A stretch of DNA of 64,000 bases, from NCBI RefSeq assembly GCF_052180215.1, contig NZ_CP197471.1:468001-532000 (forward strand), written 5' to 3'. Below the pieces are notes generated by a model. It worked only from the letters and a program-made list of their open reading frames with translations, was not told the DNA's origin and made no database searches. Source of the stretch: Pseudoneobacillus sp052180215 (GTDB lineage Bacteria > Bacillota > Bacilli > Bacillales > Cytobacillaceae). The translations under genes were made by a program, and so were the position numbers. The first letter of the stretch is position 1, and the number at the start of each line of letters is the position of its first letter. Of the stretch, positions 35,803-44,822 are shown piece by piece.

Positions 35803-37335
35803 ATGGATCAAACGGTAAAAAAGCCAGCTGCTCGTCCACCGTATGGAATGCTTGCGGTATTGATGATCGGTGCTTTTATTGCTTTTTTAAATAATACATT
35901 ATTAAATATCGCATTACCTTCTATTATGAAAGATTTAGATGTAGATGCATCAACGGTACAATGGTTAACAACAGGATTTATGTTAGTCAACGGAGTTATG
36001 ATCCCAACTACAGCATTCTTAATTCAAAAATATACGGTAAGAAGACTATTCTTAACCGCAATGAGCTTATTTACAATCGGTACTCTTTTAGCAGGAATTG
36101 CCCATATCTTTCCTATTCTATTAGCAGGTCGAATGATTCAAGCTTCTGGTTCAGCTATTATGATGCCATTACTAATGAACGTTATGCTTGTCAGCTTTCC
36201 GATTGAAAAACGTGGGACAGCGATGGGAGTTTTCGGTTTAATTCTAATGGGAGCACCAGCAATTGGACCAACTTTATCTGGTTGGATTATCGAACATTAC
36301 GATTGGCGCATGCTATTCCATTTTGTTACACCAATTGCCATAGCGATACTATTAGTAGGGGTTTTCCTACTTAAAGATAAAAAAGACAAAGTTCAACTAC
36401 GATTAGACTTTGTTTCATTACTATTGTCCAGTGTTGGATTCGGTGGATTATTATATGGATTTAGTTCTGCAGGGAAAAAAGGCTGGGATAGCCCGGAAGT
36501 GTACTTAACGATTGCCATCGGCGTTATTTCTCTTGCAACGTTTATTATTCGCCAATTAAAGCAAGAACGCCCAATGTTGAATTTTAGAATTTTTCAATAT
36601 CCGATGTATGCCTTATCCATTACCATTTCAATGGTTATCACAATGGCGATGTTTTCAGGGATGATTTTAACACCAATCTATGTTCAAACACTTCGTGGAA
36701 TTTCACCATTTGATGCAGGTTTAATGATGTTACCAGGGGCTATTATCATGGCTCTAATGTCTCCAATTACCGGAAAACTGTTTGATAAAATTGGTGGACG
36801 TATTCTAGCTGTTACTGGTTTATCCATTTTAGTGGTAACAAGCTATCTTTTCAGTAATTTAACATTAACAATGAGTTATAATCATTTAATTATTTTATAC
36901 TCCGTGCGTATGTTTGGGATGTCAATGGTAATGATGCCAGTTTCAACAAATGGGTTAAATCAGTTACCTAAGCGTTTCTATCCACATGGTACGGCAATGA
37001 ACAATACCTTACAACAAGTATCAGGGGCGATTGGTACGGCATTACTCGTAACAGTTATGACAAACCGTACGAAAACGCATGCTACAGAACTAGGTGAAGC
37101 CGCTATGAAGGGCTTAAAGCAACAACCAACACCTGAAATGTTAGCTACGATGAAGCAGGAAATTTTGGCAAAAGCGATGTTAGAAGGAATTAACGATGCA
37201 TTCTTTGTAACCGTGTTTATCTCTGCGGTTGCTCTAATCCTTGCCTTGTTTATCAAACGTGCTAAACAAGCAGAAGACCCAATTCAAGAGGTACCTGCTG
37301 AAAAAAAGTTTTCAACGAAATTAGCTGAGAATTAA
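35803..37335 (+). CDS. DHA2-family multidrug exporter (MFS, 14 helices)
   Basis: 510 residues with 14 predicted helices. FLNNTLLNIALPSIMKDL (about 28-45) and QWLTTGFMLVNGVMIP mark the DHA2 family, AGRMIQASGSAIMMPL is the fourth-helix motif, and GVFGLILMGAPAIGPTLSGW is the antiporter motif C. It should expel drugs or lipophilic cations in exchange for protons. AAGGGGGAG precedes the ATG. It is divergent from a TetR regulator, the common layout for inducible efflux. The specific drug is unknown. Confidence 0.92.
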   Translation: MDQTVKKPAARPPYGMLAVLMIGAFIAFLNNTLLNIALPSIMKDLDVDASTVQWLTTGFMLVNGVMIPTTAFLIQKYTVRRLFLTAMSLFTIGTLLAGIAHIFPILLAGRMIQASGSAIMMPLLMNVMLVSFPIEKRGTAMGVFGLILMGAPAIGPTLSGWIIEHYDWRMLFHFVTPIAIAILLVGVFLLKDKKDKVQLRLDFVSLLLSSVGFGGLLYGFSSAGKKGWDSPEVYLTIAIGVISLATFIIRQLKQERPMLNFRIFQYPMYALSITISMVITMAMFSGMILTPIYVQTLRGISPFDAGLMMLPGAIIMALMSPITGKLFDKIGGRILAVTGLSILVVTSYLFSNLTLTMSYNHLIILYSVRMFGMSMVMMPVSTNGLNQLPKRFYPHGTAMNNTLQQVSGAIGTALLVTVMTNRTKTHATELGEAAMKGLKQQPTPEMLATMKQEILAKAMLEGINDAFFVTVFISAVALILALFIKRAKQAEDPIQEVPAEKKFSTKLAEN

Positions 37336-37342
37336 TGGTTGT

Positions 37343-37378
37343 GAGCCACCCAGTTTGGAACTGGGTGGCTATTTTTTC
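37343..37378 (+). terminator. Terminator of the DHA2 exporter gene
   Basis: AGCCACCCAGTT and AACTGGGTGGCT form a 12-bp perfect stem with a 3-nt loop, followed by ATTTTTTC. Confidence 0.92.
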
Positions 37379-37453
37379 GGATTAGGAAGGATTTTAAGAG
37401 AGAAATACAGAAAAAAGTAAACATGATAAAGACTGAAGGGAAGCGAATAGGCG

Positions 37454-38329
37454 ATGGAAATTCAAGAAGGATTTGTTGAAGTAACTGGGGGAAAGGTATG
37501 GTATCGAAAAGTAAATAGCGGAGGTCACTTAACTCCTTTATTAATATTACACGGAGGGCCAGGTTTTTCTTCACTGCCGTTACATAGATTGGATTCGTTA
37601 GCTGTAGAGCGGGATGTTTATTATTATGATCAGCTTGGAGCTGGTTTTTCGAAAGGTCCCACAGATTTATCATTATGGAATTTGGATCGCTATGTGAAGG
37701 AGCTAGGAGAAGTAAGAGCGGGACTAGGATTGGATGAGGTTCATATTCTTGGGCATTCATGGGGAACTACCTTACTGGTAGCTTATTTGCTAACAAAACC
37801 AACCGGAGTGAAAAGTGCTATTTTTTCAAGCCCATGTTTAAGTGCACCTCTTTGGGCAGAAGATGCAAAACGTTTATTAGGACAGCTGCCTTCTGATGTG
37901 CAGGAAGTGATCGAACGATGTGAAGCAGAAGGTCAGACGGATTCCGAAGAATATAAAGAAGCGATGAAGGAATTTTCGAAGCGTTTTATTTGTCGAGTTG
38001 AAATTAGCCCAGAAGAAAGAGCCAAGCGTTCAGAACTAGGGAATTTGGATATTTACAATACAATGTGGGGACCTTCTGAATTTTGTGTAACAGGAAATCT
38101 TAAAAGCTTTGATTGTACACCTAGACTTCATGAAATCGAAACACCATCTTTATTTCTTTGTGGCCGTTTTGATGAGGCAACACCTGAATCAACAAGCTAT
38201 TTCAGCAGCCTAGTGCCAGGAGCTAAGCTACATATTTTAGAGGAAAGTGCTCATTCAGGTTATCTGGAACAGCCTGAGGAATATAGACAGGTGGTAAATG
38301 AATTTTTGAGTGGGGTAGAGGGTAGGTAG
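37454..38329 (+). CDS. Alpha/beta hydrolase, proline iminopeptidase-like (S33)
   Basis: 291 residues. Oxyanion loop HGGPG (about 34-38), nucleophile elbow GHSWG (about 103-107), acid in CGRFDEATPES and His in ESAHSGYLE complete the triad. The YYDQLGAGFS segment is typical of family S33 proline iminopeptidases, which cut N-terminal proline from short peptides. Cytosolic, with no signal peptide. A related amidase activity cannot be excluded. It is followed by array D and then a serine hydrolase gene. Confidence 0.87.
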   Translation: MEIQEGFVEVTGGKVWYRKVNSGGHLTPLLILHGGPGFSSLPLHRLDSLAVERDVYYYDQLGAGFSKGPTDLSLWNLDRYVKELGEVRAGLGLDEVHILGHSWGTTLLVAYLLTKPTGVKSAIFSSPCLSAPLWAEDAKRLLGQLPSDVQEVIERCEAEGQTDSEEYKEAMKEFSKRFICRVEISPEERAKRSELGNLDIYNTMWGPSEFCVTGNLKSFDCTPRLHEIETPSLFLCGRFDEATPESTSYFSSLVPGAKLHILEESAHSGYLEQPEEYRQVVNEFLSGVEGR

Positions 38330-38360
38330 GATTGGTAGGGAAATACCAATATTGTGACAA

Positions 38361-38455
38361 AGTCGGAAACATGAGCGATTTAGACGGATATTTTATAAAA
38401 AATAACGGATAAGTCGTTAAAAAAGTCGGATATCTCCTCAAAAAAGTCGGATATC
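38361..38455 (+). repeat. Array D: five CGGA(T) repeats exactly 21 bp apart
   Basis: The core CGGA begins at 38364, 38385, 38406, 38427 and 38448, an exact 21-bp period, mostly as AGTCGGATAT. All sites have one orientation. The array fills the gap between two plus-strand genes. Five sites is also the number in each H array. Confidence 0.85.
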
Positions 38456-38497
38456 TATCAAAAAGAACTAGCTTCACACTCTAAAAAGGGGAAAATA

Positions 38498-39406
38498 ATG
38501 CTCGCATTAGATAAAAAATTGAAAAAAGAGAAGATAAATTGCTGTATTGTATCTCATAAAGGCTCTACCGTGTATGAATATTACCGAAATAACAAGATAA
38601 AAGACAAAGTACAAAAGTTAAACTCGGTTACCAAAAGTTTTGTGTCTATGCTAATTGGAATAGCTATCGATCAAGGGAAAATAAAGGGCGTTCATCAATC
38701 GATTGCAGACTTTTTTCCCAATCTTGAAGAAGATAAAAAGGAGATTACGGTTGAACATCTGCTAACCATGACACCAGGGTATGATTGGCCAGAGTTTTCA
38801 AGCTGGGGTGGAAGACCTTTTCCGATGATCAATAGTAAAGACTGGGTGAAGTTTAATTTAGAACGTAAAATGGTTGAACCTCCTGGTGAAAATATGTATT
38901 ACAATTCAGGATGCTCCCATTTATTAAGTGCCATTCTTCAAAAGGCTACAGGTTTAAAGCTCACGGAGTTTGCAGAAAAATATTTGTTTCATCCTTTAGA
39001 TATTCGGGATTATGAGTGGCATTACGATTCAAAAGGAATCGCCATTGGCGGTTTTGGTTTATCTCTTAAGCCAGGAGACCTTCTAAAAATTGGTCAATTA
39101 ATGCTGCAAAAAGGGAAATGGAAAAATAAGCAGATTATTAGTGAATCTTGGGTTCGCGAATCGACAACTGCCCAATATCCGACTACATATGGTTTTGGCT
39201 TCTATGGATACCATTGGTGGGTGATGAAAGATGATGAAGGTCAATTAATGAAACCTCATATCTTTCACGCGATGGGATACGGAGGACAATATATTATTGT
39301 AGTCCCTGAGGATGAATTAGTAACCATTTTTACGAGTGATAATTATTCGGAAACCTATCAACCAATCCATTATTTTAAAACTGAAATTTTAACATCCATC
39401 GGCTGA
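38498..39406 (+). CDS. Serine hydrolase of the beta-lactamase/PBP fold
   Basis: 302 residues. The SxxK motif is SVTK (about residue 43), the YxN motif is in MYYNSGCSHLL, and the third motif is HAMGYGG in place of KTG. These mark class C beta-lactamase-like esterases and DD-peptidases. No signal peptide is visible, so the protein is probably cytosolic and may act as an esterase or peptidase on small molecules rather than on cell wall. AAGGGGA precedes the ATG. A hairpin follows. Confidence 0.85.
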   Translation: MLALDKKLKKEKINCCIVSHKGSTVYEYYRNNKIKDKVQKLNSVTKSFVSMLIGIAIDQGKIKGVHQSIADFFPNLEEDKKEITVEHLLTMTPGYDWPEFSSWGGRPFPMINSKDWVKFNLERKMVEPPGENMYYNSGCSHLLSAILQKATGLKLTEFAEKYLFHPLDIRDYEWHYDSKGIAIGGFGLSLKPGDLLKIGQLMLQKGKWKNKQIISESWVRESTTAQYPTTYGFGFYGYHWWVMKDDEGQLMKPHIFHAMGYGGQYIIVVPEDELVTIFTSDNYSETYQPIHYFKTEILTSIG

Positions 39407-39408
39407 TC

Positions 39409-39452
39409 AAAAGACATCTCTCTTTTTAAAAAAGGGGGATGTTTGTCTTTTT
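39409..39452 (+). terminator. Terminator of the serine hydrolase gene
   Basis: AAAAGACATC and GATGTTTGTCTTTTT with an internal AAA/TTT stem; a T-run follows. Confidence 0.65.
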
Positions 39453-39520
39453 AAATGTTTTAATCTAGGCTGATTTATATATAATAAACCTAGTAGAAAT
39501 AATGGGAAGGAGGGGAAAAG

Positions 39521-39814
39521 ATGGATTCAACTATACAGAAATTTCAAAGGCTGCATACATCCGTGCAAAAATTAGAGACCGTATTGCAGGAGGTCTGGAG
39601 TGTGATGGATGAGCTAGCGGAAGATCAGGAGTTTAAGAATTTAAAGAATCGTGTGAAGCAATCTAAGAAGTCCGGTGAAAACTTGGCGGACCTATCGGGG
39701 ATATTGGATGAATTCCAAAACAGTATCGAGGAAATTCCTGAGGATGGAACAGCAGCTGTGGACCTGGAGGATGCCATCGCTGAACTGATTGATTGGTTAG
39801 AGAATCAATCGTAA
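39521..39814 (+). CDS. Acidic helical protein, 97 aa, unknown
   Basis: A small acidic soluble protein composed mainly of helices (QRLHTSVQKLETVLQEVWSV at about 9-28; VDLEDAIAELIDWLENQ at the C-terminus). GGGAAGGAGGGG precedes the ATG. It lies 27 bp before a FAD-dependent oxidoreductase and is probably co-transcribed with it. I do not recognise the family and assign no function. Confidence 0.65.
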   Translation: MDSTIQKFQRLHTSVQKLETVLQEVWSVMDELAEDQEFKNLKNRVKQSKKSGENLADLSGILDEFQNSIEEIPEDGTAAVDLEDAIAELIDWLENQS

Positions 39815-39841
39815 ATTTTTGCAAATAGAAAAGGTGTAAAT

Positions 39842-40963
39842 ATGAATAAATTTATCGTAATAGGAGCGGGGATTTTAGGTGCATCCGCAGCTTATCATCT
39901 GGCTAAGGAAGGGGCAAACGTAACCTTAGTGGATCGGCAGGATCTTGGACAGGCTACAGATGCAGCAGCAGGAATTGTATGCCCATGGCTGTCACAACGC
40001 AGGAATAAAGCTTGGTATCAGTTAGTAAAAGGTGGTGCCCGTTACTATCCTGAACTGATCAAACAGCTGGAAGCACTTGGGGAAACACATACTGGATATA
40101 AACGAGTAGGGGCTATCAGCCTTCATTCGGACGTTGAAAAGTTAGAAAAAATGGCGGAGAGGGCCCGCAAGCGACGTGAGGACGGTGCACCCGAGATAGG
40201 AGACATAACGATACTTTCACCAGCGGAAACAAAAAAACTTTTTCCACCATTAAGTGAGGAATATGGTGCGGTTTATGTTAGTGGTGGGGCAAGAGTTAAT
40301 GGACGGGAGCTTCGAAATGCTTTGATCAATGCAGCGGTGAAGCGCGGGGCACAATTTTTAAAAGGAAATGCTGCTTTAGTTTATAAGGATAAAAAAATAA
40401 CTGGTATCGAATTAAATGGAGAAGATCTAGAGGCGGATATGGTGCTGGTGACTGGTGGTGTTTGGGCAAGGGAATTGCTTGAGCCATTAGGAGTGGATTT
40501 TACGGTCACACCTCAAAAAGCTCAGATTGTTCATCTTGAAATGCCGAATGTAAATACAAGTGATTGGCCAGTAGTAATGCCGCCGAATGACCAGTATATC
40601 CTTACATTTGAAGATGGGCGAGTGGTCGTAGGAGCAACCCATGAGGACGAAGCAGGGTTAGATTACCGAGTAACGGCGGGCGGAATCAATGAGGTATTAG
40701 GGAAAGCCTTGCAAGTGGCTCCAGGTTTAATGAACGGAACCATTTTAGAAACAAGGGTAGGTTTTCGACCTTTTACCCCGGGATTTCTTCCGGTCATTGG
40801 TGGTGTTTCTGGAATTGAAGGTCTATTACTTTCTAATGGATTGGGTGCTTCTGGATTAACAAGTGGTCCTTATTTAGGTGCAGAATTAGCAAAACTTGCT
40901 TTAGGGCAAGAAACAGAAATCGATATTTCCAGCTATGAGGTAATGGGGGCTATTAAAAATTAG
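39842..40963 (+). CDS. FAD-dependent amino acid oxidase/dehydrogenase (DAO family)
   Basis: 373 residues. The N-terminal dinucleotide motif IGAGILGASAAYHLA (about 6-20), DRQ at the end of beta-2, the AAAGIVCPW segment and the C-terminal GVSGIEGLLLSNGLGASGLT are diagnostic of the D-amino acid oxidase/glycine oxidase family. It would oxidise an amine or D-amino acid with FAD. No partner subunits are nearby, so a single-subunit oxidase or DadA-like enzyme is likely. The substrate is open. AAAGGTG precedes the ATG. Confidence 0.87.
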   Translation: MNKFIVIGAGILGASAAYHLAKEGANVTLVDRQDLGQATDAAAGIVCPWLSQRRNKAWYQLVKGGARYYPELIKQLEALGETHTGYKRVGAISLHSDVEKLEKMAERARKRREDGAPEIGDITILSPAETKKLFPPLSEEYGAVYVSGGARVNGRELRNALINAAVKRGAQFLKGNAALVYKDKKITGIELNGEDLEADMVLVTGGVWARELLEPLGVDFTVTPQKAQIVHLEMPNVNTSDWPVVMPPNDQYILTFEDGRVVVGATHEDEAGLDYRVTAGGINEVLGKALQVAPGLMNGTILETRVGFRPFTPGFLPVIGGVSGIEGLLLSNGLGASGLTSGPYLGAELAKLALGQETEIDISSYEVMGAIKN

Positions 40964-41039
40964 ATATCGAAAAATGTTTCTTCTGAATAAATAGAACTAC
41001 CCCTTCTGACACATTCTAATAGATGTGGAGGTGGGGCAC

Positions 41040-41540
41040 ATGTGGCGGCGTTCTAGAGATATGAAGATTCAATATGGATTGTTACTATTTGGGTTAATAT
41101 CTCTGGTTACAATGGCAAAAAAGCCGGTAAAGGACTGGATTATTGTCTTCTTTTTTAAAGGATTTATATCCGGATTTATTGATTCTCTGGTGATAAATAA
41201 ATGGAATAAGATTTGTTATCCCGTTCGATTTTTTCCTAAAACCTTTAAAATTAACATATTGTATGATTTATTACTTTTCCCTTTATCTTGTGTTTGGTTT
41301 AATCAATGGACGATGCGTGCTCCCATAAAGGAGATTTTCCTAAAAGTCTTTGTGTTCAGCATTCCTATGACCATCATTGAAACGATCGCCGAGAAAAAAA
41401 CACGCCTCTTAAAATATAAAAAATGGACAAGCTGGCATAGTCTTTTAAGTCTGACAACGACGTTTTTAATGACCAGAGGTTTTTTGGGGCTTGTTCGAAA
41501 AATGGATCGGATGTTAACGAAGAATGACGATCATAACTAG
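41040..41540 (+). CDS. CBO0543-family membrane protein
   Basis: About 166 residues with four or five membrane helices and the family region DWIIVFFFKGFISGFIDSLV followed by PVRFFPKTFKINILYDLLLF. ATG 41040 follows GGAGGTGG by 6 nt. It is a distant paralogue of the pair at 25234-26201 and of 59311-59823. Function unknown. A strong hairpin follows directly. Confidence 0.75.
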   Translation: MWRRSRDMKIQYGLLLFGLISLVTMAKKPVKDWIIVFFFKGFISGFIDSLVINKWNKICYPVRFFPKTFKINILYDLLLFPLSCVWFNQWTMRAPIKEIFLKVFVFSIPMTIIETIAEKKTRLLKYKKWTSWHSLLSLTTTFLMTRGFLGLVRKMDRMLTKNDDHN

Positions 41541-41580
41541 AAAAAGTGTAAGGATTCCAGTTGGAAAACTTACACTTTTT
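41541..41580. terminator. Terminator after CBO0543 gene
   Basis: AAAAAGTGTAAG and CTTACACTTTTT form a 12-bp perfect stem; array E follows. Confidence 0.9.
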
Positions 41581-41594
41581 GTTTTCGTTTCTTT

Positions 41595-41776
41595 ATCGGA
41601 CACAGAATCCGTTATTTCCGTAAAACAGACGTTTTTTCGTAGTTTATAGGACACAGAATTCGTAATTCACTATATTTCATAGGAAAAAGGAGTATTTTAG
41701 GTGTAATAACGGAACCATAGTCCGATAAATCTCTAAAAACAAGCTTTTTTGTAAAATAACGGAACGTGAGTCCGAT
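41595..41776. repeat. Array E: four-site dyad, spacing 51-59-50 bp
   Basis: Two 22-bp sites in reverse orientation start at 41595 (ATCGGACACAGAATCCGTTA..) and 41646 (ATAGGACACAGAATTCGTAA..). Two in forward orientation start at 41705 (AATAACGGAACCATAGTCCG..) and 41755 (AATAACGGAACGTGAGTCCG..). The array is symmetric about its centre near 41686. The same layout, sites and spacing recur at 47793-47975. Confidence 0.88.
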
Positions 41777-41809
41777 AACAGCCAACAGCCATTTTGCCAA
41801 ATGATTGGC

Positions 41810-42865
41810 TTAAGTCAACAAAGATGTATTTAATAACCTCTCGAAGATAGAATCTGCCTTTTCAGGAGAGAGAGATTCATTAGGAAGAAGAACAGACTTA
41901 ACCCCATCCTTGTTAAGATAACTATAGATAATTTGCGCGTGGTCCAACTCATCTTTACTAACGTGGCGAGCTGGCAAGGTTTGGTTCATTTGAAAATGAG
42001 TATAGAAATGGCTTTTCAACATTTCTATTGTTTCTAAGGTAAACTTCTCACTATATAAAACCTCTGTCCTCTTAATAAGGAAGAGTTTAAACGTGTTTTC
42101 TGTTAAAGGTTCAAGCATCAGGATTCGATGGTTTTCCTCCGTGAAGGTGATTACTTTTTCTTTATAAAGTAGGGTTTGGACAGCTTCCATCGTATCTCGA
42201 TATTTGCCAGCATTCTCGAAGTCAAATCTTTCCGAGGCTTCGAGCATCATTTGCTCCATGTCTTTAAGCACGTCCTTATTAGTCCCCTTAAGTAAATCGA
42301 TGATTTTATTTATAATCAGCTCATATTCAACAGCTGCAGAACCCCCAAGACAAATTCCGATGCAAAGTCCCAGTGAATAATTTAGGCAAGCAGTCCCTCT
42401 CTTGGTAGGATTTCCACACATTATTTTATAGAATTCCTTCAATCCAAGAATGGCCTTTTCCACTATAGACCTACTTGTATAGGGGCCAAAACAAAGATCC
42501 CGTTCGTTGGGATTGTCAGTGATTTTAATATCCTGATGCCCTTTCTTTGTAGCAATATGGATATATGTGAAAGACTGTGGATTTTTCATCATTCGATTAT
42601 AAATAGGCTTTAAATCTTTTATCATGCTGCATTCAAGCATGAAGGCTTCGAATTCTGTATCTGTGGGTAGATAATCAAAATCCTGTAAATGCTGAACTAA
42701 TTTCTTTATTTTAGGGGAATGACCTTTAGAGTTTCTAAAATAGGATATCACTCTATTTCGAAGATTTTTGGCTTTCCCTACATATAGGATTTGATTCCGT
42801 GCATCCTTCATAAAATAAACTCCTGGGGAGGAAGGAAGACTTTTGGCTTTTTCTAAAAGTTTCAT
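41810..42865 (-). CDS. Short UvrC homologue (GIY-YIG nuclease plus UVR domain)
   Basis: 351 residues. The GIY-YIG domain shows SPGVYFMKDARNQILYVGKA (about 13-32), RNRVISYF and TDTEFEAFMLE with its metal-binding Glu. A Cys-rich linker (ACLNYSLGLCIGICLGG) and a UVR motif (MEQMMLEASERFDFENAGKY) follow. The C-terminal RNase H-like endonuclease and HhH domains of UvrC (about 600 residues) are missing. The intact N-terminal features and clean ends make it look like a stable short paralogue, comparable to E. coli Cho, which makes the 3' incision, rather than a fragment. Confidence 0.87.
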   Translation of the reverse strand: MKLLEKAKSLPSSPGVYFMKDARNQILYVGKAKNLRNRVISYFRNSKGHSPKIKKLVQHLQDFDYLPTDTEFEAFMLECSMIKDLKPIYNRMMKNPQSFTYIHIATKKGHQDIKITDNPNERDLCFGPYTSRSIVEKAILGLKEFYKIMCGNPTKRGTACLNYSLGLCIGICLGGSAAVEYELIINKIIDLLKGTNKDVLKDMEQMMLEASERFDFENAGKYRDTMEAVQTLLYKEKVITFTEENHRILMLEPLTENTFKLFLIKRTEVLYSEKFTLETIEMLKSHFYTHFQMNQTLPARHVSKDELDHAQIIYSYLNKDGVKSVLLPNESLSPEKADSIFERLLNTSLLT

Positions 42866-42988
42866 AATTGGCCCCCTGAGTAATAGTAACTTTCTATTAT
42901 TCTATCATGACAAAGGATTATAGATTAGAAGGATTTCAATGGAAGATAACGAAATAGTATTCAAAATAAACTTGAAGGATGGGTGTAG

Positions 42989-44002
42989 ATGATTCAATAT
43001 CCTACTTTAAAAGAAGGAGCAACGATAGGAGTAACCGCTCCTTCATCTGGAGTGCCGGACGTGTTGCATGAGATGTTCAAGCAAGCATGTAATCGGATGG
43101 AATCAAAAGGATTCCATGTTGTATGTGGGGGAACAGTTTGGACACAAGAAAAGGCTAAATCGGCTCCAGCTAAGAAACGAGCGTCTGAATTTAATGAAAT
43201 GATTCGGGATGGAAAAATCGATATGATTATTCCTCCATGGGGTGGGGAGCTTGCAGTTGAGATACTAGAAGATGTGGATTTTACTAGTTTGCCTGAAAAA
43301 TGGGTTTTAGGGTATTCAGATACAAGCCTATTGTTATTAGCGATTACCTTACAAACAGGAATAGCCACTGCACATGGGACTAATTTTGCCGACCTAAGAG
43401 GGGAATATTCAGATGAAACGACTGCCATGTGGCAAGCTGTTTTATCAACGAAAGCGGGAGAGTCTATCGTTCAGCATTCTTCCGAAAAATATCAAAAGCA
43501 ATGGAATCACAGTGACCCATCACCTTGTGTCTTTCATTTAACAGAACCAACCAGCTGGAAAGCGGTTTCTGAAAGTAAGGTAGATATGGAGGGGCGTTTA
43601 CTAGGAGGATGTATCGATATTATCAGACATCTAATTGGTACACCGTATGGAAATGTTCAAAGATTTAGAGAGACATATTTCGACGGAGAACCAATGATTT
43701 GGTACTTAGAAAACTGTGAAATGAATACAGCTGATTTACGTAGGTCCTTAGTACAAATGAAGTTAGCGGGCTGGTTTGAAAATTGCTCGGGCATTATGTT
43801 TGGCAGAAGCAGTGCCAATGCGCCAATTGAAGGCTATACAGTTGAAGATGTATACAACGACCTTGCGGAGGAACTGCAAATCCCGATTATTTATGATATT
43901 GATTGTGGTCATCAACCTCCACAAATGACATTTGTGAATGGAGCCTACGCAGAAGTCCATGTTGAGAATGGAAAAGGGACAGTAAGACAGGTTTTTAAAT
44001 GA
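42989..44002 (+). CDS. S66-family LD-carboxypeptidase / MccF-like peptidase
   Basis: 337 residues. The serine is in LGYSDTS (about 112-118), the Glu in WYLENCEMN and the His in DCGHQPPQ, the Ser-Glu-His triad of family S66. LD-carboxypeptidases remove D-Ala from muropeptides, and MccF relatives inactivate peptide-nucleotide antibiotics. The DPSPCVFHLTEPTSWKAV insertion resembles the MccF branch, so self-immunity or general peptide cleavage is possible. Cytosolic. AAGGATGGGTG precedes the ATG. Confidence 0.87.
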   Translation: MIQYPTLKEGATIGVTAPSSGVPDVLHEMFKQACNRMESKGFHVVCGGTVWTQEKAKSAPAKKRASEFNEMIRDGKIDMIIPPWGGELAVEILEDVDFTSLPEKWVLGYSDTSLLLLAITLQTGIATAHGTNFADLRGEYSDETTAMWQAVLSTKAGESIVQHSSEKYQKQWNHSDPSPCVFHLTEPTSWKAVSESKVDMEGRLLGGCIDIIRHLIGTPYGNVQRFRETYFDGEPMIWYLENCEMNTADLRRSLVQMKLAGWFENCSGIMFGRSSANAPIEGYTVEDVYNDLAEELQIPIIYDIDCGHQPPQMTFVNGAYAEVHVENGKGTVRQVFK

Positions 44003-44006
44003 TTAA

Positions 44007-44036
44007 TAAAAGGAGGGAGCAGCCCCTCCTTTTTAA
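44007..44036 (+). terminator. Terminator of the S66 peptidase gene
   Basis: AAAGGAGGG and CCCTCCTTT form a short G+C-rich stem followed by T. Confidence 0.8.
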
Positions 44037-44217
44037 AATTAATACGGCTCAGAAGCCTGGCACTTATGCTCTGCCAGTAAAAGGACTTCCTTCATTTTAA
44101 TGGCTCGTCTATTTCTCTCTCCATAATCTGGGTCCCGCTGAGGTAGATGGTACTTTATTTTGTTAACATCCATAATATGTTACGATTAAATCAAAATCTA
44201 ACATAAGGAGGTCCAAC

Positions 44218-44541
44218 ATGCGTTTTCAATGGAGTATGATTCTAGGACTTATTTTTTCATTAATAGTAGCTATCTTTGCGGTTGTCAATGTTTCTTCCGT
44301 TAAAGTGAATTACTTATTCGGATATACAGAAATCCCTCTGATTCTGATTATCATCGGCTCAGCTTTGCTGGGAGGATTAGTGGTGGGAATGTTCGGGATT
44401 TTGCGTCAGTATAAGCTTCAAAGGACGATCAAGAGACTCGAAAAAGAGATAGCTGAGTTACATTCAAAAAAATCAGTGGAACCAGAAATGAATCTGGAAA
44501 ATGAGAATGCAACTGATAATCTTCTGCAAGATGAGAACTAA
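44218..44541 (+). CDS. lapA: LapA-family (DUF1049) membrane protein
   Basis: 107 residues with two membrane helices (about 7-27 and 39-62) and a cytosolic coiled tail (QLQRTIKRLEKEIAELHSKK-like). VVNVSSVKVNYLFG between the helices is the DUF1049 signature. E. coli LapA/LapB control lipopolysaccharide synthesis, but in Gram-positive cells without LPS the role is unknown. AGGAGG precedes the ATG, and a terminator follows at once. Confidence 0.82.
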   Translation: MRFQWSMILGLIFSLIVAIFAVVNVSSVKVNYLFGYTEIPLILIIIGSALLGGLVVGMFGILRQYKLQRTIKRLEKEIAELHSKKSVEPEMNLENENATDNLLQDEN

Positions 44542-44570
44542 CCCTTTTCAAAATGGAGAAGGGTTTTTTT
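44540..44570 (+). terminator. lapA terminator
   Basis: AACCCTTTTC and GAGAAGGGTT stem followed by seven T. Confidence 0.9.
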
Positions 44571-44822
44571 AGTATTTAGGAGCTTGCAATATAGATAACT
44601 GTTAAAGGCACCTTTTTTATTGAGAAAGAGGGGCTTTTTTTCCTTTCTTTTCATTTTTTTCTCAGTCAAAAAATCTATTTACAACTATTCTCGCTGGTGA
44701 TACGATTTTTTCAGAATGATCTTTTCGAGTAACGAAAAAACAAGATCACAAGTAATACATATTTTCTAACATCCAATCCTGCATGCAAAGACAGTATTTA
44801 CATAATGAAAAGAGGAGATGTG

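Noticed and set aside
37332..37760. 142-aa minus-strand open frame
   Set aside because: Antisense to the proline iminopeptidase-like gene and its terminator; no ribosome site.
44039..44173. 44-aa minus-strand open frame starting MDVNKIKYHLPQRD
   Set aside because: The composition looks protein-like but there is no ribosome site or promoter and no recognised family; kept out until conservation is shown.
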